64,000 nucleotides of DNA from Symbiodinium natans (GCA_905221605.1 CAJNDS010002363.1:62001-126000), one strand, 5' to 3'. Positions 51,310-61,250 are shown, counted from the first letter of the stretch. Numbers and translations: made by a program. Notes: generated from the letters alone by a model not told the origin.

Positions 51310-51380
51310 TTAAACCCTAAACCCTAAACACTAAACCCTAAACCCTAAACCCTGTATAAACCCTAAACCCTAAGCCCCTG
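51310..51380 (-). repeat. Telomere-like tract, C strand
   Basis: CCCTAAA units with CACTAAA and GTATAAA interruptions. Confidence 0.85.
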
Positions 51381-51493
51381 CCTGGGCTGCAGCGCGGCTC
51401 CCGGGCGATGGTTGGTAAGGCTGGATGTTGGATGGAGCCTGGGCCACTCTTAGCCATGAATGCGTGGCTGATGTATGCAAGCACAATGTGCTC

Positions 51494-51600
51494 CCTAAAC
51501 CCTAAACCCTAAACCCTAAACCCTAAACCCTAAACCCTAAACCCTAAACCCTAAACCCTAAACCCTAAACCCTAAACCCTAAACCCTAAACCCTCAACCC
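51494..51600 (-). repeat. Telomere-like tract, C strand
   Basis: Fifteen nearly perfect CCCTAAA units. Confidence 0.95.
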
Positions 51601-51774
51601 AAGCGGCACAAGATCTCACACAACCTCTCCTTCAGCCTGGACAGTATACTCGGCTTTGCGAAGAGAGAGAAGGCTCCGGTGAGGTGGTTGCTTTGAGTAT
51701 GACCAAGGGATTAGGGTTTAGGGCTTCGGCTCTCACACTGGCGCACGTGCGGGTTTAGGGTTTAGGGTTTAGGA

Positions 51775-52360
51775 TGAATGTGGTAGTGATAGGGTGCCCC
51801 CGAAAAAAACCCAGATATGGTAGAATCCCTTCACAAAGAGGGACGCAGAGGTCGCAAGCATTGGGGGATGGTGGAAGGGCCGGGCAAGAACTATATACAT
51901 GTCGACTTAGTTTAAAGTGTGGTTTGGGTTTAGGGCTAAATTTCCTCGGACAAATCTTTCACCGACCTCCCTCGAACTCCTCAATAGTATTGCGTGTTTT
52001 GACACGTTTCTTTGGCCCGCAACACTGGGTGCACCTAATTGGGGTCGGGCGCGGGATGGGTCAAAGGGTTTAAGGTTAGAGGGCTTTGGGTTTGGGGTCT
52101 AGGGCTCGCCATGACCATGTTCAATGTTCTTCGCAGGGAGAAGAGAGGACAGAAGACGCCAAGGGGAGGGACGCGGTACTGTCCGCGACCTAGGCAGCTC
52201 AACAAGAAAAAAAGGGTGCTTTTTCAGGATGTAGGGGTTGCTTTTGGGTTCTTGGTCGCTTCGCCTTTCAAGCTTTACTGCCAGTTATCCGTCAGTATGA
52301 AGTTGCAAGGCGTGGCTTGCAGTGCGTGCGGCCCAACATGCAAAGACTCCTGCTCCCCCT
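51775..52360. other. Unique spacer with unassigned frames
   Basis: Plus-strand frames of about 60-110 codons overlap; some are Lys/Arg-rich. None is recognisable, and a short telomere-like stretch lies at 52060-52105. Confidence 0.35.
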
Positions 52361-52573
52361 TAAACCCTAAATCCTGAAACCTAAACTCCCCAAACTCCCT
52401 GAACCCTAACCCCCAGACCCTAAACCCTAAACCCCCAAAACCTCAACCCTAAACCCCCAAAGCCTCAACCCTCTCTGCATCCCCCAGGTAGGTGACTAAA
52501 CACTAAACCCTAAACCCTAAACCCTAAACCCTAAACCCTAAACCCTAAACCCTAAACCCTAAACCCTAAACTC
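52361..52573 (-). repeat. Telomere-like tracts, C strand
   Basis: Degenerate at 52361-52475; about ten perfect CCCTAAA units at 52498-52573. Confidence 0.9.
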
Positions 52574-52672
52574 TGCATCCCAGGTGGCGTAAGGTGGGTT
52601 CAGCGCCTGCTGCGTAGCTTTGCTCGAGCGGGCGAGCTCAGCCATGGTGGCAGGATCGGCCTCCTGAGACGT

Positions 52673-52750
52673 GGGGTTTAGGGTTTAGGGTTTAGGGTTT
52701 AGGGTTTAGGGTTTAGGGTTTAGGGTTTAGGGTTTAGGGTTTAGGGTTCC
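52673..52750 (+). repeat. Telomere-like tract, G strand
   Basis: About eleven perfect TTTAGGG units. Confidence 0.95.
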
Positions 52751-52810
52751 CTTTTCGGGCCTGCTGCCGTTTGAGGGCTGAAGGCTTGAAGTGTTTGAGA
52801 ACCCGAAAAG

Positions 52811-52907
52811 CCTTACTTCTCCAATAACCGAAGGGAAAAAGAAGGTCAAGCCTCATTATTCGTGCTAAATAAGGAAACTCAAAAAGTTCAACTATTCACT
52901 AAGTAAG
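52811..52907. repeat. Dispersed repeat family P copy
   Basis: CTTACTTCTCCAATAACC, AAAGAAGGTCAAGCCTC, AAATAAGGAAACTC and GTTCAACTATTCACTAAGTA. Confidence 0.6.
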
Positions 52908-53130
52908 TACCCTAAGAACCCCAAACTCGTTGGCTCTTAGCAGAAAACCCCCTTGTAGGATTCTTATAGGTAGCGGTTAACGGAAAAAAAGTCTTGGGGT
53001 TCTTTCGGTAAACGGCTGGCCTATACCCTGAGAACTCGATCGGGGTCCTCTGGCATAACCCACACCGCATTGATGCCGCCGCTGGGAGAAGCTTGGCTGA
53101 TTCCGTAGGCTGCACCCCTGAGAGCGACAT

Positions 53131-53312
53131 ACCCCAAAAAAGCAAGGATATGATTCCAAGGGTATGATTCCCATATCACCCTTAAGGGGAAGATTATGTC
53201 TTTTCATTTTTTGGGGGGTGGTTCTTAAGCAAAGACTATAGGCATGTGGAGGCTTACGTGATTTTTGGGGATGGTTCTTAAGCAAATACTGGGCACGTAG
53301 GGCTTACGTGAA
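53131..53312. mobile_element. MITE-G copy with right end tandemly duplicated
   Basis: CCCCAAAAAAGCAAGG at the left; the right arm TTTTTTGGGGGGTGGTTCTT AAGCAAA occurs at 53207 and a related arm at 53262-53286, each followed by GGCTTACGTGA, period about 52 bp. Confidence 0.7.
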
Positions 53313-53412
53313 GATACAAGAAACATTTTTGAAACTCCAAGCTGCGGTGGGGGGTTCACATGGAGTCTGGCTCATGTAGTCCATCCCCCTCCATCCCCCC
53401 CCTCCTACCCCC

Positions 53413-53472
53413 CGTTTAGGGTTTAGGGTTTAGGGTTTAGGGTTTAGGGTTTCCCTCCCCCCCCCCCCCCCC
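53413..53472. repeat. G-strand telomere-like tract joined to poly(C)
   Basis: Six TTTAGGG units, TTTCCCT, then about 18 C. Confidence 0.9.
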
Positions 53473-53701
53473 GGGAAGTTCAGCCCCTAAGTAGGGCTTA
53501 GGCTTTAGGGTTTAAGGTTACATCTCCGAAGGCCTCTTGCTTATGGGCCCTACGACCCATATGGGCCCTAATGACCATACTGTACACAGCGTTTTGAGGG
53601 TGTTCCTGCAGGCTTAGGATTTCGGGTTCAAGGCTTAACACTCCTTCGTTTGGGCGAGCCTCCATCTGGCTGAGCATCCCACCCTCGACCTAGAAACTTT
53701 G

Positions 53702-53797
53702 AGATGTTCCCCCTTTATACGAACAGCCCTTAATGGAGAACATAACAAGGGTACCAGAATCCCGATCAACGACTGTTAGTACAAGGGGGAAAGCCCT
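53702..53797. mobile_element. MITE-B copy
   Basis: GATGTTCCCCCTTTATACGA at the left; CGACTGTTAGTACAAGGGGG at the right. No telomere insertion. Confidence 0.85.
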
Positions 53798-53799
53798 TA

Positions 53800-54240
53800 A
53801 CGGGGAAGTGACAGCCTGCCTAGGGCCATTGGCGAGTACCTTCTGCGCATCCTGGCAGCATAGGCTCAAGCACGGAACTTCTTTGGTCAGGATCTTAGGG
53901 TGTAGGGTCTCGGTTTGTTGGGATTCGATACTTTCTATTGTGTCCGTCAGGGCTCTAGAACCTACAAGTATTGCGCAAGCATAGGAAGAGGTTTGGTTCA
54001 CAGCTGCTGTGGTCAGAAGACTGTCTGCGTTGGTCGATTTTGCGGGCACACAGTGCAGCTGCCTGGACCGGATCCGCTGAACAACTAGGCTCCTTAAACC
54101 CGAAACCCTAAACCCTGAGACGCTAAACACTAAACCCCAAGCAAAAAGGAAGCAGTGTAACTGGAAGCCTATACCCGTGCATGTTTTCACTCGCCACGCA
54201 CAAGGTCAATTGCCGTTTATATGGGTATACGTATACTACA
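53800..54240. other. Unique spacer with an unassigned minus-strand frame
   Basis: A 166-codon minus frame (54190-53690) runs through both this unique sequence and the MITE-B copy, which argues against a gene; no family recognised. Confidence 0.35.
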
Positions 54241-54358
54241 AATCCTGAACCCTAAACACTAAACCCTATAGCAATGGCCATAAGTACGCTCTTTTCTGTT
54301 CGGGAGTGGGGGGGGGGGAGACGGGCTATGTGAAACGTTCTAGTGGTGCTTTTCACGT

Positions 54359-54430
54359 GTTAAACCCTAAACCCTAAACCTAAACCCTGAACCCCAAACC
54401 CTAAACCCTAAACCCCAAAAAACCCAAACC
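54359..54430 (-). repeat. Telomere-like tract, C strand
   Basis: CCCTAAA with CCCTGAA and CCCCAAA. Confidence 0.88.
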
Positions 54431-54530
54431 CCTGGGGCGCCCCCTTGGCGGCCTCCGACGCTTGGGTCTCTTCCTCCTGTGGTGCTTCGCCCCGCAGCCA
54501 ACCGACGATCCCGGAGACCTGAAACGGAAG

Positions 54531-54593
54531 CTTAGGCTTAGGGTTTAGGGTTTAGGGTTTAGGGTTTAGGGTTTAGGGTTTAGGGTTAGGATT
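54531..54593 (+). repeat. Telomere-like tract, G strand
   Basis: About eight TTTAGGG units. Confidence 0.92.
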
Positions 54594-54601
54594 CAGAATG
54601 T

Positions 54602-54697
54602 ACCTTGGACTCTCTTTGCCGCTTTGCCTACAGTTCCGTGGGTTATACCTACTCATTTAAGGGGTAGCTGCTGCTAAACGTAGGTAAAGTCCCAGGT
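54602..54697. mobile_element. MITE-I copy
   Basis: ACCTTGGACTCTCTTTGCCG at the left; inverted right end ACCTGGGACTTTACCTAC. Matches 38746 throughout (GTTATACCTA, TTAAGGGGTAGCT). Confidence 0.85.
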
Positions 54698-54747
54698 AGG
54701 GTTCGCTTGGCTAGGGGCTTCAGGGTTTGGGGCTTAAGGCGGCCAAG

Positions 54748-54812
54748 GGGCTGTGGTTTAGGGTTTAGGGTTTAGGGTTTAGGGTTTAGGGTTTAGGGTT
54801 TAGGGTTTAGGG
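54748..54812 (+). repeat. Telomere-like tract, G strand
   Basis: Nine perfect TTTAGGG units. Confidence 0.94.
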
Positions 54813-54929
54813 AAGCCAAAAGCACATAAGGATTGCCAAGGTAAAGGATCATGACGAGGGGTCATTCGGTGTATAGGTAGACCAGCCATGAAAACCCATC
54901 GGGGGCATGATCTTAGATTGAGCTTCGGG

Positions 54930-55030
54930 TTGAGGGCTAGGGTTTAGGGTTTAGGGTTTTTGGGGTTTTAGGGTTTTTAGGGTTTTAGGGTGTTTAGGGT
55001 TTTTAGGGTTTTTAGGGTTTAGGGTTCAGG
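54930..55030 (+). repeat. Telomere-like tract, G strand, TTTTTAGGG variants
   Basis: Units with extra T between heptamers. Confidence 0.88.
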
Positions 55031-55099
55031 GTCCCTTTCGCGGTCTTTCTTCTACGCGTGCTGTACTACATGCAGGACCCAAGCAGGGACCTAGTTCTC

Positions 55100-55162
55100 T
55101 GGGTTTAGGGTTTAGGGTTTAGGGTTTAGGGTTTAGGGTTTAGGGTTTAGGGTTTAGGGTTT
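55100..55162 (+). repeat. Telomere-like tract, G strand
   Basis: Nine perfect TTTAGGG units. Confidence 0.94.
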
Positions 55163-55270
55163 CCAGACCTGGGCGTTGCAACTCGAGATGGCGCCCTAAT
55201 GCATCTGTCCAGAGAGTCGTGTTTGTGGCTGTTGAGGGCCTCAGGGGTTTGGGGACCCTTCTTCTTCTTC

Positions 55271-55388
55271 TTCTTGGTAGCCTTGGAACTCTGCTATGAG
55301 AAGGGCACCCTGCTGGGGGTAAGTTACTTTATAAGGGAACCCGGAACGGAGACACACAAAGGGGAAGGGGTACCACTGGGCTACTAAG
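55271..55388. mobile_element. MITE-C copy, left half diverged
   Basis: CTTGGTAGCC at the left after a (TTC)n run; GTTACTTTATAAGGGAACCC and GGTACCACTGGGCTACTAAG at the right. Confidence 0.8.
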
Positions 55389-55449
55389 TCTCGGCATGAG
55401 ACTGGCCTGCGGAATCCTTTTAGGGTTTAGGGTCTATGGGGATTCGGGC

Positions 55450-55572
55450 ACCCTAAACCCTAAACCCTAAACCCTAAACCCTAAACCCTAAACCCTAAAC
55501 CCTAAACCCTAAACCCTAAACCCTAAACCCTAAACCCTAAACCCCAAACCCTAACCCTTAAACCCCAAACCA
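55450..55572 (-). repeat. Telomere-like tract, C strand
   Basis: About 15 CCCTAAA units. Confidence 0.95.
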
Positions 55573-55685
55573 CTCCTTGAAAGAATCCAACAGTCTGCCG
55601 GCGAAGAGGCTCCGTCGATAAGAATGTCACCTGCCTGAGTCGAGTGTGCCAAGCTCTGTCGACAAGATTGACAAAGGCAGAATGC

Positions 55686-55760
55686 CCCTAAACCCTAAAC
55701 CCTAAACCCTAAAACCTAAGCCCTAAGCCCTAAGCCCTAAGCCCTATAAACCTTAAACCA
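55686..55760 (-). repeat. Telomere-like tract, C strand, with CCCTAAG block
   Basis: CCCTAAA then four CCCTAAG units. Confidence 0.92.
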
Positions 55761-55801
55761 CTAGGTTGGCCTTGTAAACTCTTCGCAAAGTTTCAGTGGC
55801 C

Positions 55802-55910
55802 CTACTTGAAAGTTCATGTGTGCTTATCAGTAGGGTTCAAAGAAGCCTAAGTAAGGTTAGATAGTTACTCGACATATGACCCCGCGTATAAGTAGCTATG
55901 AACCTCAAGT
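55802..55910. mobile_element. MITE-A copy
   Basis: CTACTTGAAAGTTCATGTGT at the left; AAGTAGCTATGAACCTCAAG at the right. Confidence 0.8.
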
Positions 55911-55989
55911 AAAGCCCCTAAACTTCCGAAGCCCGAAAATCATTTGAGGACACACGCCCTGTCTGCCTGCCGACACCTGAGAGAAGAAA

Positions 55990-56070
55990 CCCTAAACCCT
56001 AAAAAAGCTCTATATAAGCCCTAAACCCTAAACCCTAAACTTTAAACCCTAACCCCTAAACCCTAAACCT
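55990..56070 (-). repeat. Telomere-like tract, C strand
   Basis: CCCTAAA units with ATATAAG interruption. Confidence 0.88.
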
Positions 56071-56095
56071 CTCTTACATATGTACTTTACATGTT

Positions 56096-56415
56096 GGGGA
56101 GTTACTGGGCAGGGTCATATTCTTACTGGGCAAGGTCACATTTTTACTGGGGAAGGTCGTTCGGTCCAAAAAATCGACCTTGTGCCCAGTAAACATATGA
56201 CCTTCGGGTCCCGAAGGTCATACTTTTGCTGGGCAAGGTTACTGGCCAAGGTATATTCTTACCCAAGGTCACTTTTACTGGGCACGTCGTTCGGTCCAAA
56301 AAACGACCTTGTGCCCAGTACAAATATGACGGTTTTACTGGCGCCCACCCCGCCCGGTTAAAAATATGGCCCCCGAAAGTCACACTTTTACTGGGCGGCC
56401 ACCCCACCCAGAAAG
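56096..56415. repeat. Hairpin repeat array of TACTGGGCAAGGTC units
   Basis: Units TACTGGGCAAGGTC and inverse GACCTTGTGCCCAGTA recur; CGTTCGGTCCAAAAAA at 56158 and 56288 marks a 130-bp period. TGACCTTCGGGTCCCGAAGG at 56198-56217 begins a perfect palindrome ending at 56220. Confidence 0.88.
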
Positions 56416-56518
56416 AATACTGGTTTTAAGGTTCACCTAGGCTGGTTTAAGGCCTGCTCTGGGCTGGCCTTAGGGTTTTTGGGCTTTGGGATGGCACGCC
56501 GGGACAACCCATATATAG

Positions 56519-56620
56519 TGGGACACTAAGCAAATTTAGACCCTATATAGATAGTGGACACTAAGCAATGTTGACCTTGCATCGTGGGACATCAAGCAAA
56601 TTATGATGCTCTATGGTGGT
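56519..56620 (+). repeat. Three tandem GTGGGACACTAAGCAA units
   Basis: Units at 56519, 56554 and 56584, period 30-35 bp. Confidence 0.8.
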
Positions 56621-56762
56621 TGTCAGAATGTTGTCTTTCCAGAAAGTAAAAATGTAAGCGAAATATGTTCTTCATGTCATGGGATTCTTGGGGCGGGTGG
56701 GTATTTTTCCAACGCTCGAGTATTTGCTTGACTACAGTAGTGAATGCCTGGACTTGAGATGC

Positions 56763-56866
56763 TGAACTCTAAACCCTAAACCCTAAACCCTAAACTCTAA
56801 ACCCTAAAACCCTAAAACCCCAAACCCTAAAACCCTAAACCCTAAACCCGAAACCCTAAACCCTAC
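56763..56866 (-). repeat. Telomere-like tract, C strand
   Basis: CCCTAAA with CCCTAAAA octamers. Confidence 0.92.
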
Positions 56867-56960
56867 GTTTGTGGGGCCCAGGGGGCATCAGCCACGGCAT
56901 CCTTGACAGCGCCGACTGCTCCCTTCTCCTTGAAGTCCTTTCCAGTGCTTTTGAGGGAGG

Positions 56961-57020
56961 GTTTAGGGTTTAGGGTTTAGGGTTTAGGGTTTAGGGTTTA
57001 GGGTTTAGGGTTTAGGGTTT
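56961..57020 (+). repeat. Telomere-like tract, G strand
   Basis: Eight to nine perfect TTTAGGG units. Confidence 0.94.
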
Positions 57021-57024
57021 ATTC

Positions 57025-57530
57025 CTTCTGGCTTGGCGTCTGAGTGTGCAGACGGCCCGACGAACCCCAACTAACGTCCACGAGGTTGAAGCTTCCGGAA
57101 AACAGTTCAAGGCTTCTAGGAAAGGACAACGCCTGAAATCAACACACCCCAAATCAACCCCAAAAAGTCCAAATCAAGCACTCTAAGCCCTGCCGGCAAG
57201 CCCTATGAGCACTGGAAAGATGTGCTTTTCTTTCGAGGTTGCTCTGGATTCGAAGCCTTTTAGGTTTCTTGAACAGGCATCCATTGTTCAAACATACCAG
57301 GTACACATAAGGGAGGTTTGAGTTGAGAACAGCCAAAATACGACAAGGGCTCCATGAGCCTACAGTAAACTTCAGAAAGTTGTAACATGGTTTAAGGATG
57401 ATTTTCGCTGGGACTCCCTTTAGTCTACCTTTTGGGGTTTGGGGAGAAGGATATTCCAACTTTTTGGGTTTTACTGTAAGCCCCACACCCACCTCCTCTG
57501 TAGGGCTTACTCGACGCTGTCTCCAACATC
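57025..57530. other. Unique spacer
   Basis: A 112-codon minus frame (57492-57154) is present without recognisable similarity. Confidence 0.35.
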
Positions 57531-57532
57531 TA

Positions 57533-57700
57533 AGGGTTTAGGGTTTATAGGGTTTCTAGGGTTTCTGGGGTTTCTAGGGTTTCTAGGGTTTATAGGGTTT
57601 ATAGGTTTTATAGGGTTTAGAGGGTTTCCAGGGTTTCTAGGGTTCATGGGGTTCATAAGGATTTTAGGGTTTGTAGGGTTTGTAGGATTGAGGGTTCGGG
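57533..57700 (+). repeat. Degenerate telomere-like tract of 9-mers
   Basis: Units such as TTTATAGGG and TTTCTAGGG; nine-base length gives a spurious GFxGF open frame. Confidence 0.9.
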
Positions 57701-57809
57701 GGTTGAGGGCATCTTCCCTCAAAGGCCTGCACAGTGAGCGCGACCTCCTCTCCAACCATGTCCTGAAGCCAAATTGAAGATAGCAGGGGGGGGAGGGGGG
57801 GGGGGGTTC

Positions 57810-58155
57810 AGCAAAATCACCCACACCTTGTACTATGCTCCCCTCAGAACCTGAAAAAAAAACATTATATATATATATATATTGAGACTCATACTGCCTT
57901 GTGTTTTATGTGGAGAACACAAAAGAATTCCCAAGGGAGCTACAGTTTACTTTTTGGTACCCTAGTCCACAAGGAATGAAAGAAATAGATGGTAAAAGCA
58001 CACCAAAGGGCACCCCTCACCTGGATTTCAGGTGTGTGTTTTGGTGTTGAGGGTGGTACGGAGAAAAAGGGCAACTGGCAACCATCTTAGGCTCCTCTAT
58101 TGCACTCAGGCCCAAAAACCTTGTTCGGTAAGGTCTTTGGGCCCAAAAGCCTCAG
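57810..58155. other. Unique spacer with short (AT)n
   Basis: A TA run near 57865; otherwise nothing recognised. Confidence 0.4.
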
Positions 58156-58194
58156 AAACCCTAAACCCTAAACCCTAAACCCTAAACCCTAATA

Positions 58195-58555
58195 CGAGTC
58201 CTTGGAGCCGCAGGGTTGCAGCTAAAGAGGTGTGCAAGGTCGGCAAACACCCACGGCTGGCCATTTAGGGACTTTTTGCTTGGGAAGAGGGGGAAGGGGG
58301 AGCTATCCTATACAATACTTAATCCCTGTTCCCCTAGGAAGAAAAAAGGATCCTTTTTGTTTATGTATAAGAAAGCCCATAACCCACAAAGTAAAAAGGA
58401 TCCCTAACACTGATCTAGAATACAGGTTACCATCGTTTGGGTGGGTGCATTGCGAGCACAGGGTGTGACCGTTCAGGGTCTTAGCCTGAGGTTTGAAGTC
58501 TTTGAGCTGCCGTGATGTGGCGCCTTTCCCAGCAGAAGGTCCGAATGGTCTATGT
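58195..58555. other. Unique spacer
   Basis: Overlapping frames of 63-104 codons, none recognisable. Confidence 0.35.
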
Positions 58556-58560
58556 CCGTT

Positions 58561-58632
58561 CATATATATATATATATATATGTACATATATATATATATA
58601 CACATATACACATACATATATATATATATGTA
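58561..58632. repeat. (AT)n microsatellite cluster
   Basis: Three TA runs separated by GTACA and CACATA. Confidence 0.92.
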
Positions 58633-58649
58633 TATGTATATGAATTTAT

Positions 58650-58965
58650 TTGTTCATTTTAGATTTAGGTCCATAGTCATACATAAAACTTATAAAACGA
58701 CATTGTGGTTTCACACCTGACCGTCTCTCAGCTTGACTTGACTTGGGCATATTTGGACAAAGCTTGGGCCATTGAAACATGCTTGGCGGCCAGAATTACG
58801 GGGGAAGCTTCTTGGTGATTCTTCCACACATGACAAGTCTGGGACATGTCTACGCCAGCTTGAGGTAAGAACAGCTTTTGCATCGTTTGGAGTGGCGCCA
58901 ATACAGAGGCACCCGCCCAGGTAAGAGTGTTGTTTTTTTGTTCCGTACGCTTTTTGCTCACGGTC
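58650..58965. other. Unique spacer
   Basis: No gene recognised. Two GGTAAGA words (58865 and 58919) look like splice donors but no exon is supported. Confidence 0.35.
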
Positions 58966-58968
58966 AGC

Positions 58969-59690
58969 AAAAAAACATTCCGGGCACGTTTTTTTTTGGT
59001 TCGGCACGCGGCTGGCCCAGAAAAAAGAAAAACACTCGGAGCGGCCGGGGCGCGTTTTTTTTTTTTGTCCGGCACGCGGCTGGCCCAGCAAAAAAAAACA
59101 CTCGGGGGCAGCCGGGGCGCGTTTTCTTTTTAGTTCGGGACGCGGCTGGCCCAGCAAAAAGAAAAACACTCGGGGCGGCCGGGGCGCGTTTCTTTTTTTG
59201 TTCGGGACGCGGCTGGCCCAGCAGAAAAAAAACACTCGGGGGCAGCCGGGGCGCGTTTTTTTTTTTTTTGTTCGGCACGCGGCTGGCCCAGCAAAAAAAA
59301 ACACTCGGGGGCAGCCGGGGCGCGGCTGGCCCAGCAAAAAAAAAAACACTCGGGGGCAGCCGGGGCGTTTTTTTTTGTTCGGGACGCGGCTGGCCCAGCA
59401 AAAAACACTCGGGGGCGGCCGGGGCGCGTTTTTTTGTTCGGGACGCGGCTGGCCGAGCAAAAAAAAAAATCCGGGCGCGTTTCTTTTTTTGCTCGGGACG
59501 CGCCCGGTCACTCACTCACTTGCGGGCGGGGGGTCGTGTGGGCCTTCCTTCAGGGGCGCGTTTTTTTTTTTGTTCGGGACGCGGCTGGCCGAGCAAAAAA
59601 AAACACTCCGGGCGATTTTTTTTTTTTACTCGGGACGCGGCTGGCCGAGCAAAAAGAAGGAAAAGGAAAAGAGCTGGCCGAGCAAAAAAA
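58969..59690. repeat. Roughly 66-bp GC-rich minisatellite with A and T runs
   Basis: About eleven units of TTCGGGACGCGGCTGGCCCA, an A run, ACACTCGGGGGCAGCCGGGG and CGCGTTTTTTT. Spacing of GCGGCTGGCC is mostly 57-70 bp; variable A/T run lengths shift frame. Open frames on both strands are not genes. Confidence 0.92.
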
Positions 59691-59809
59691 ACACAGGTTT
59701 CCATCCGCCCAGCTCCATGAAACCAAAACATCGCCGCGCAAAGTAAGCCTATACTCTTCCTTCCTTAGCGCAGGGCCTCCGTTCGCAGAAGCCCCGGTGA
59801 ATCCGGCAC

Positions 59810-59912
59810 TCTTTGCCAAGGGACACCCTAAACCCTAAACCCCAAACCCTAATCCACAAACAGCTACTCTTTGCCAAGGGACACAAACAGCTACTCTTTG
59901 CCAAGGGACACC
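59810..59912. repeat. 28-bp repeat interrupted by a telomere-like tract
   Basis: CTCTTTGCCAAGGGACAC occurs three times; copies 2 and 3 are 28 bp apart (CACAAACAGCTA linker). After copy 1 a CCCTAAA tract (59824-59852) intervenes. Confidence 0.85.
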
Positions 59913-60107
59913 CAGATTCCGAACTGCCCTCTTCGCCACATTGCCTCCGGGCATCTGAAAGGTTTAGGATCCACCCTGGGAGCTACATGAACCCGGCCAA
60001 GGGCTTTTTGGTCCTTATACTGCAGGGTTTAGGGTTTAGGGTTTAGGGTACCCGACTTGCGTGTTGAATATTCTGGGTTTGGGGTTTTGGGGCTTCAGGC
60101 TTGAAGT

Positions 60108-60229
60108 CTACTTACAGGTTCATGGGTGCCTATAAGAGAGAGAAAAAGGCCCTAAATAAGGTTTTAACCGTAGTGTACTTACCCTAGTGATATCCCTGCT
60201 TAAAGGTACCCAGGTGAACCTCCGAGTTA
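60108..60229. mobile_element. MITE-A copy, diverged
   Basis: CTACTTACAGGTTCATGGGT at the left; GGTACCCAGGTGAACCTCCG at the right. Confidence 0.75.
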
Positions 60230-60329
60230 TGGTCCAGTATACCCTACCCTTTTTGACACCGCGAGCTCTGCCGGGTTCCACAGCCATATACCCTACCCTA
60301 AACCCTAAACCCTAAACCCTAAACATTAG

Positions 60330-61250
60330 AATACTATGGGAGTGGGGGTTTGGGGTTTTAGAGTCTAAAGACACGGGGTGCATGACCTCAAGTGTACGGG
60401 ATGTTGATGGCCTTCCGAAGGACCCTACGGAACCTGCCTCTTTGTAGAGGGCATATACCCCCCCCCAAAAAGTCAGGTTCCAAGTAATTTGGGTTTAGAT
60501 ACGATCTCGTCTTGGATTTCGAGCTATTTCCCATACTCTGCATGCAGGCTGCCATCTCGGAAGCTGACTGTGGGAACGCCAGTAGCCTTTGACTTTGCTA
60601 CGGCCTCTCATCCCCAACCCCCACCCCAGAGCAGGTTAGGGTTTAGGGTTTAGGGTTATGGGTTTAGGGTTTCATCCGAAACGCCAAAGCATACAGAACC
60701 ACACCCCCTGCACCTGCTGTGTCCTCTTCCAATGGCGGTGGGTTCACGTTGCCGAAGCCCTGATGGCAACCAGCGTCTGCGACTGCTTTGCAAACTATGG
60801 CAGGCAATGAGTTTTGAAGCCGGGTTTTGTGGTCTAGTCTAGAGTCTAGACATTTGAATTTTGGTGACCTTTACCCTCACCCTGCTCTCGGATCTCAGAG
60901 TTTGACTGCGCGGCACCTCAAGCCATGCCTCGTACCAGTTTTACCCTCACCACCTGGTTTGGGGCTTGGATGGGCTTAGAACCTATAGAGACAACGCTGA
61001 CCCTAGAGCCAAGACCCCGTAAACCCCGAATTCGCAGGCTGTCCCAAAAAGAAGACGAAAGTCAACCCGCGAACTGGCCTGGACTGGACTGCACTGGACG
61101 GCAGCTACACACGGGAAATCGACGCAGGGTTCGTTTCCTTCACCCCTTATCATGTCAATCGTGGCAAGGCAACCCGCATGAAGGCAAGACATTTACAGCA
61201 ATGCAAAGGCACGCAACGCTGCAAATCTCGGCCCGTCTGAACCACTAGCA
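60330..61250. other. Long unique stretch, no supported gene
   Basis: Contains a short G-strand telomere tract at 60636. A 107-codon plus frame (60925-61248), basic and rich in Arg/Thr, could be an exon but resembles no family and has an opposing frame. Confidence 0.35.

Larger units (their letters stand above)
1340..60672. repeat. Interspersed telomere-like repeat landscape (TTTAGGG/CCCTAAA)
   Basis: Telomere-type heptamers recur throughout in both orientations. Larger tracts have their own entries. Smaller G-strand tracts lie near 3918, 4464, 7604, 8218, 10352, 10835, 11269, 12445, 14445, 14985, 15484, 18655, 19973, 20675, 23580, 28490, 31487, 33730, 36870, 39823, 41107, 43294, 43438, 51178, 51708, 60024 and 60636. 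Smaller C-strand tracts lie near 2690, 4173, 5949, 12584, 13089, 14069, 17629, 18553, 20851, 21546, 23206, 24234, 25212, 25310, 25576, 26798, 28216, 28610, 30844, 32644, 34917, 35864, 36731, 38230, 39415, 43968, 44863, 45600, 46883, 46985, 47291, 54090, 54245, 58158 and 60293. Because both orientations alternate and unique DNA flanks every tract, this is not a single chromosome end. Confidence 0.95.

Noticed and set aside
53690-54190. A 166-codon minus-strand frame
   Set aside because: It passes through a MITE-B copy and telomere-like units and shows no recognisable domain.
58711-59746. Frames of 266 and 280 codons rich in Phe, Lys, Ala and Arg
   Set aside because: They follow a GC-rich minisatellite with A/T runs; opposite strands are equally open and runs shift frame between units.
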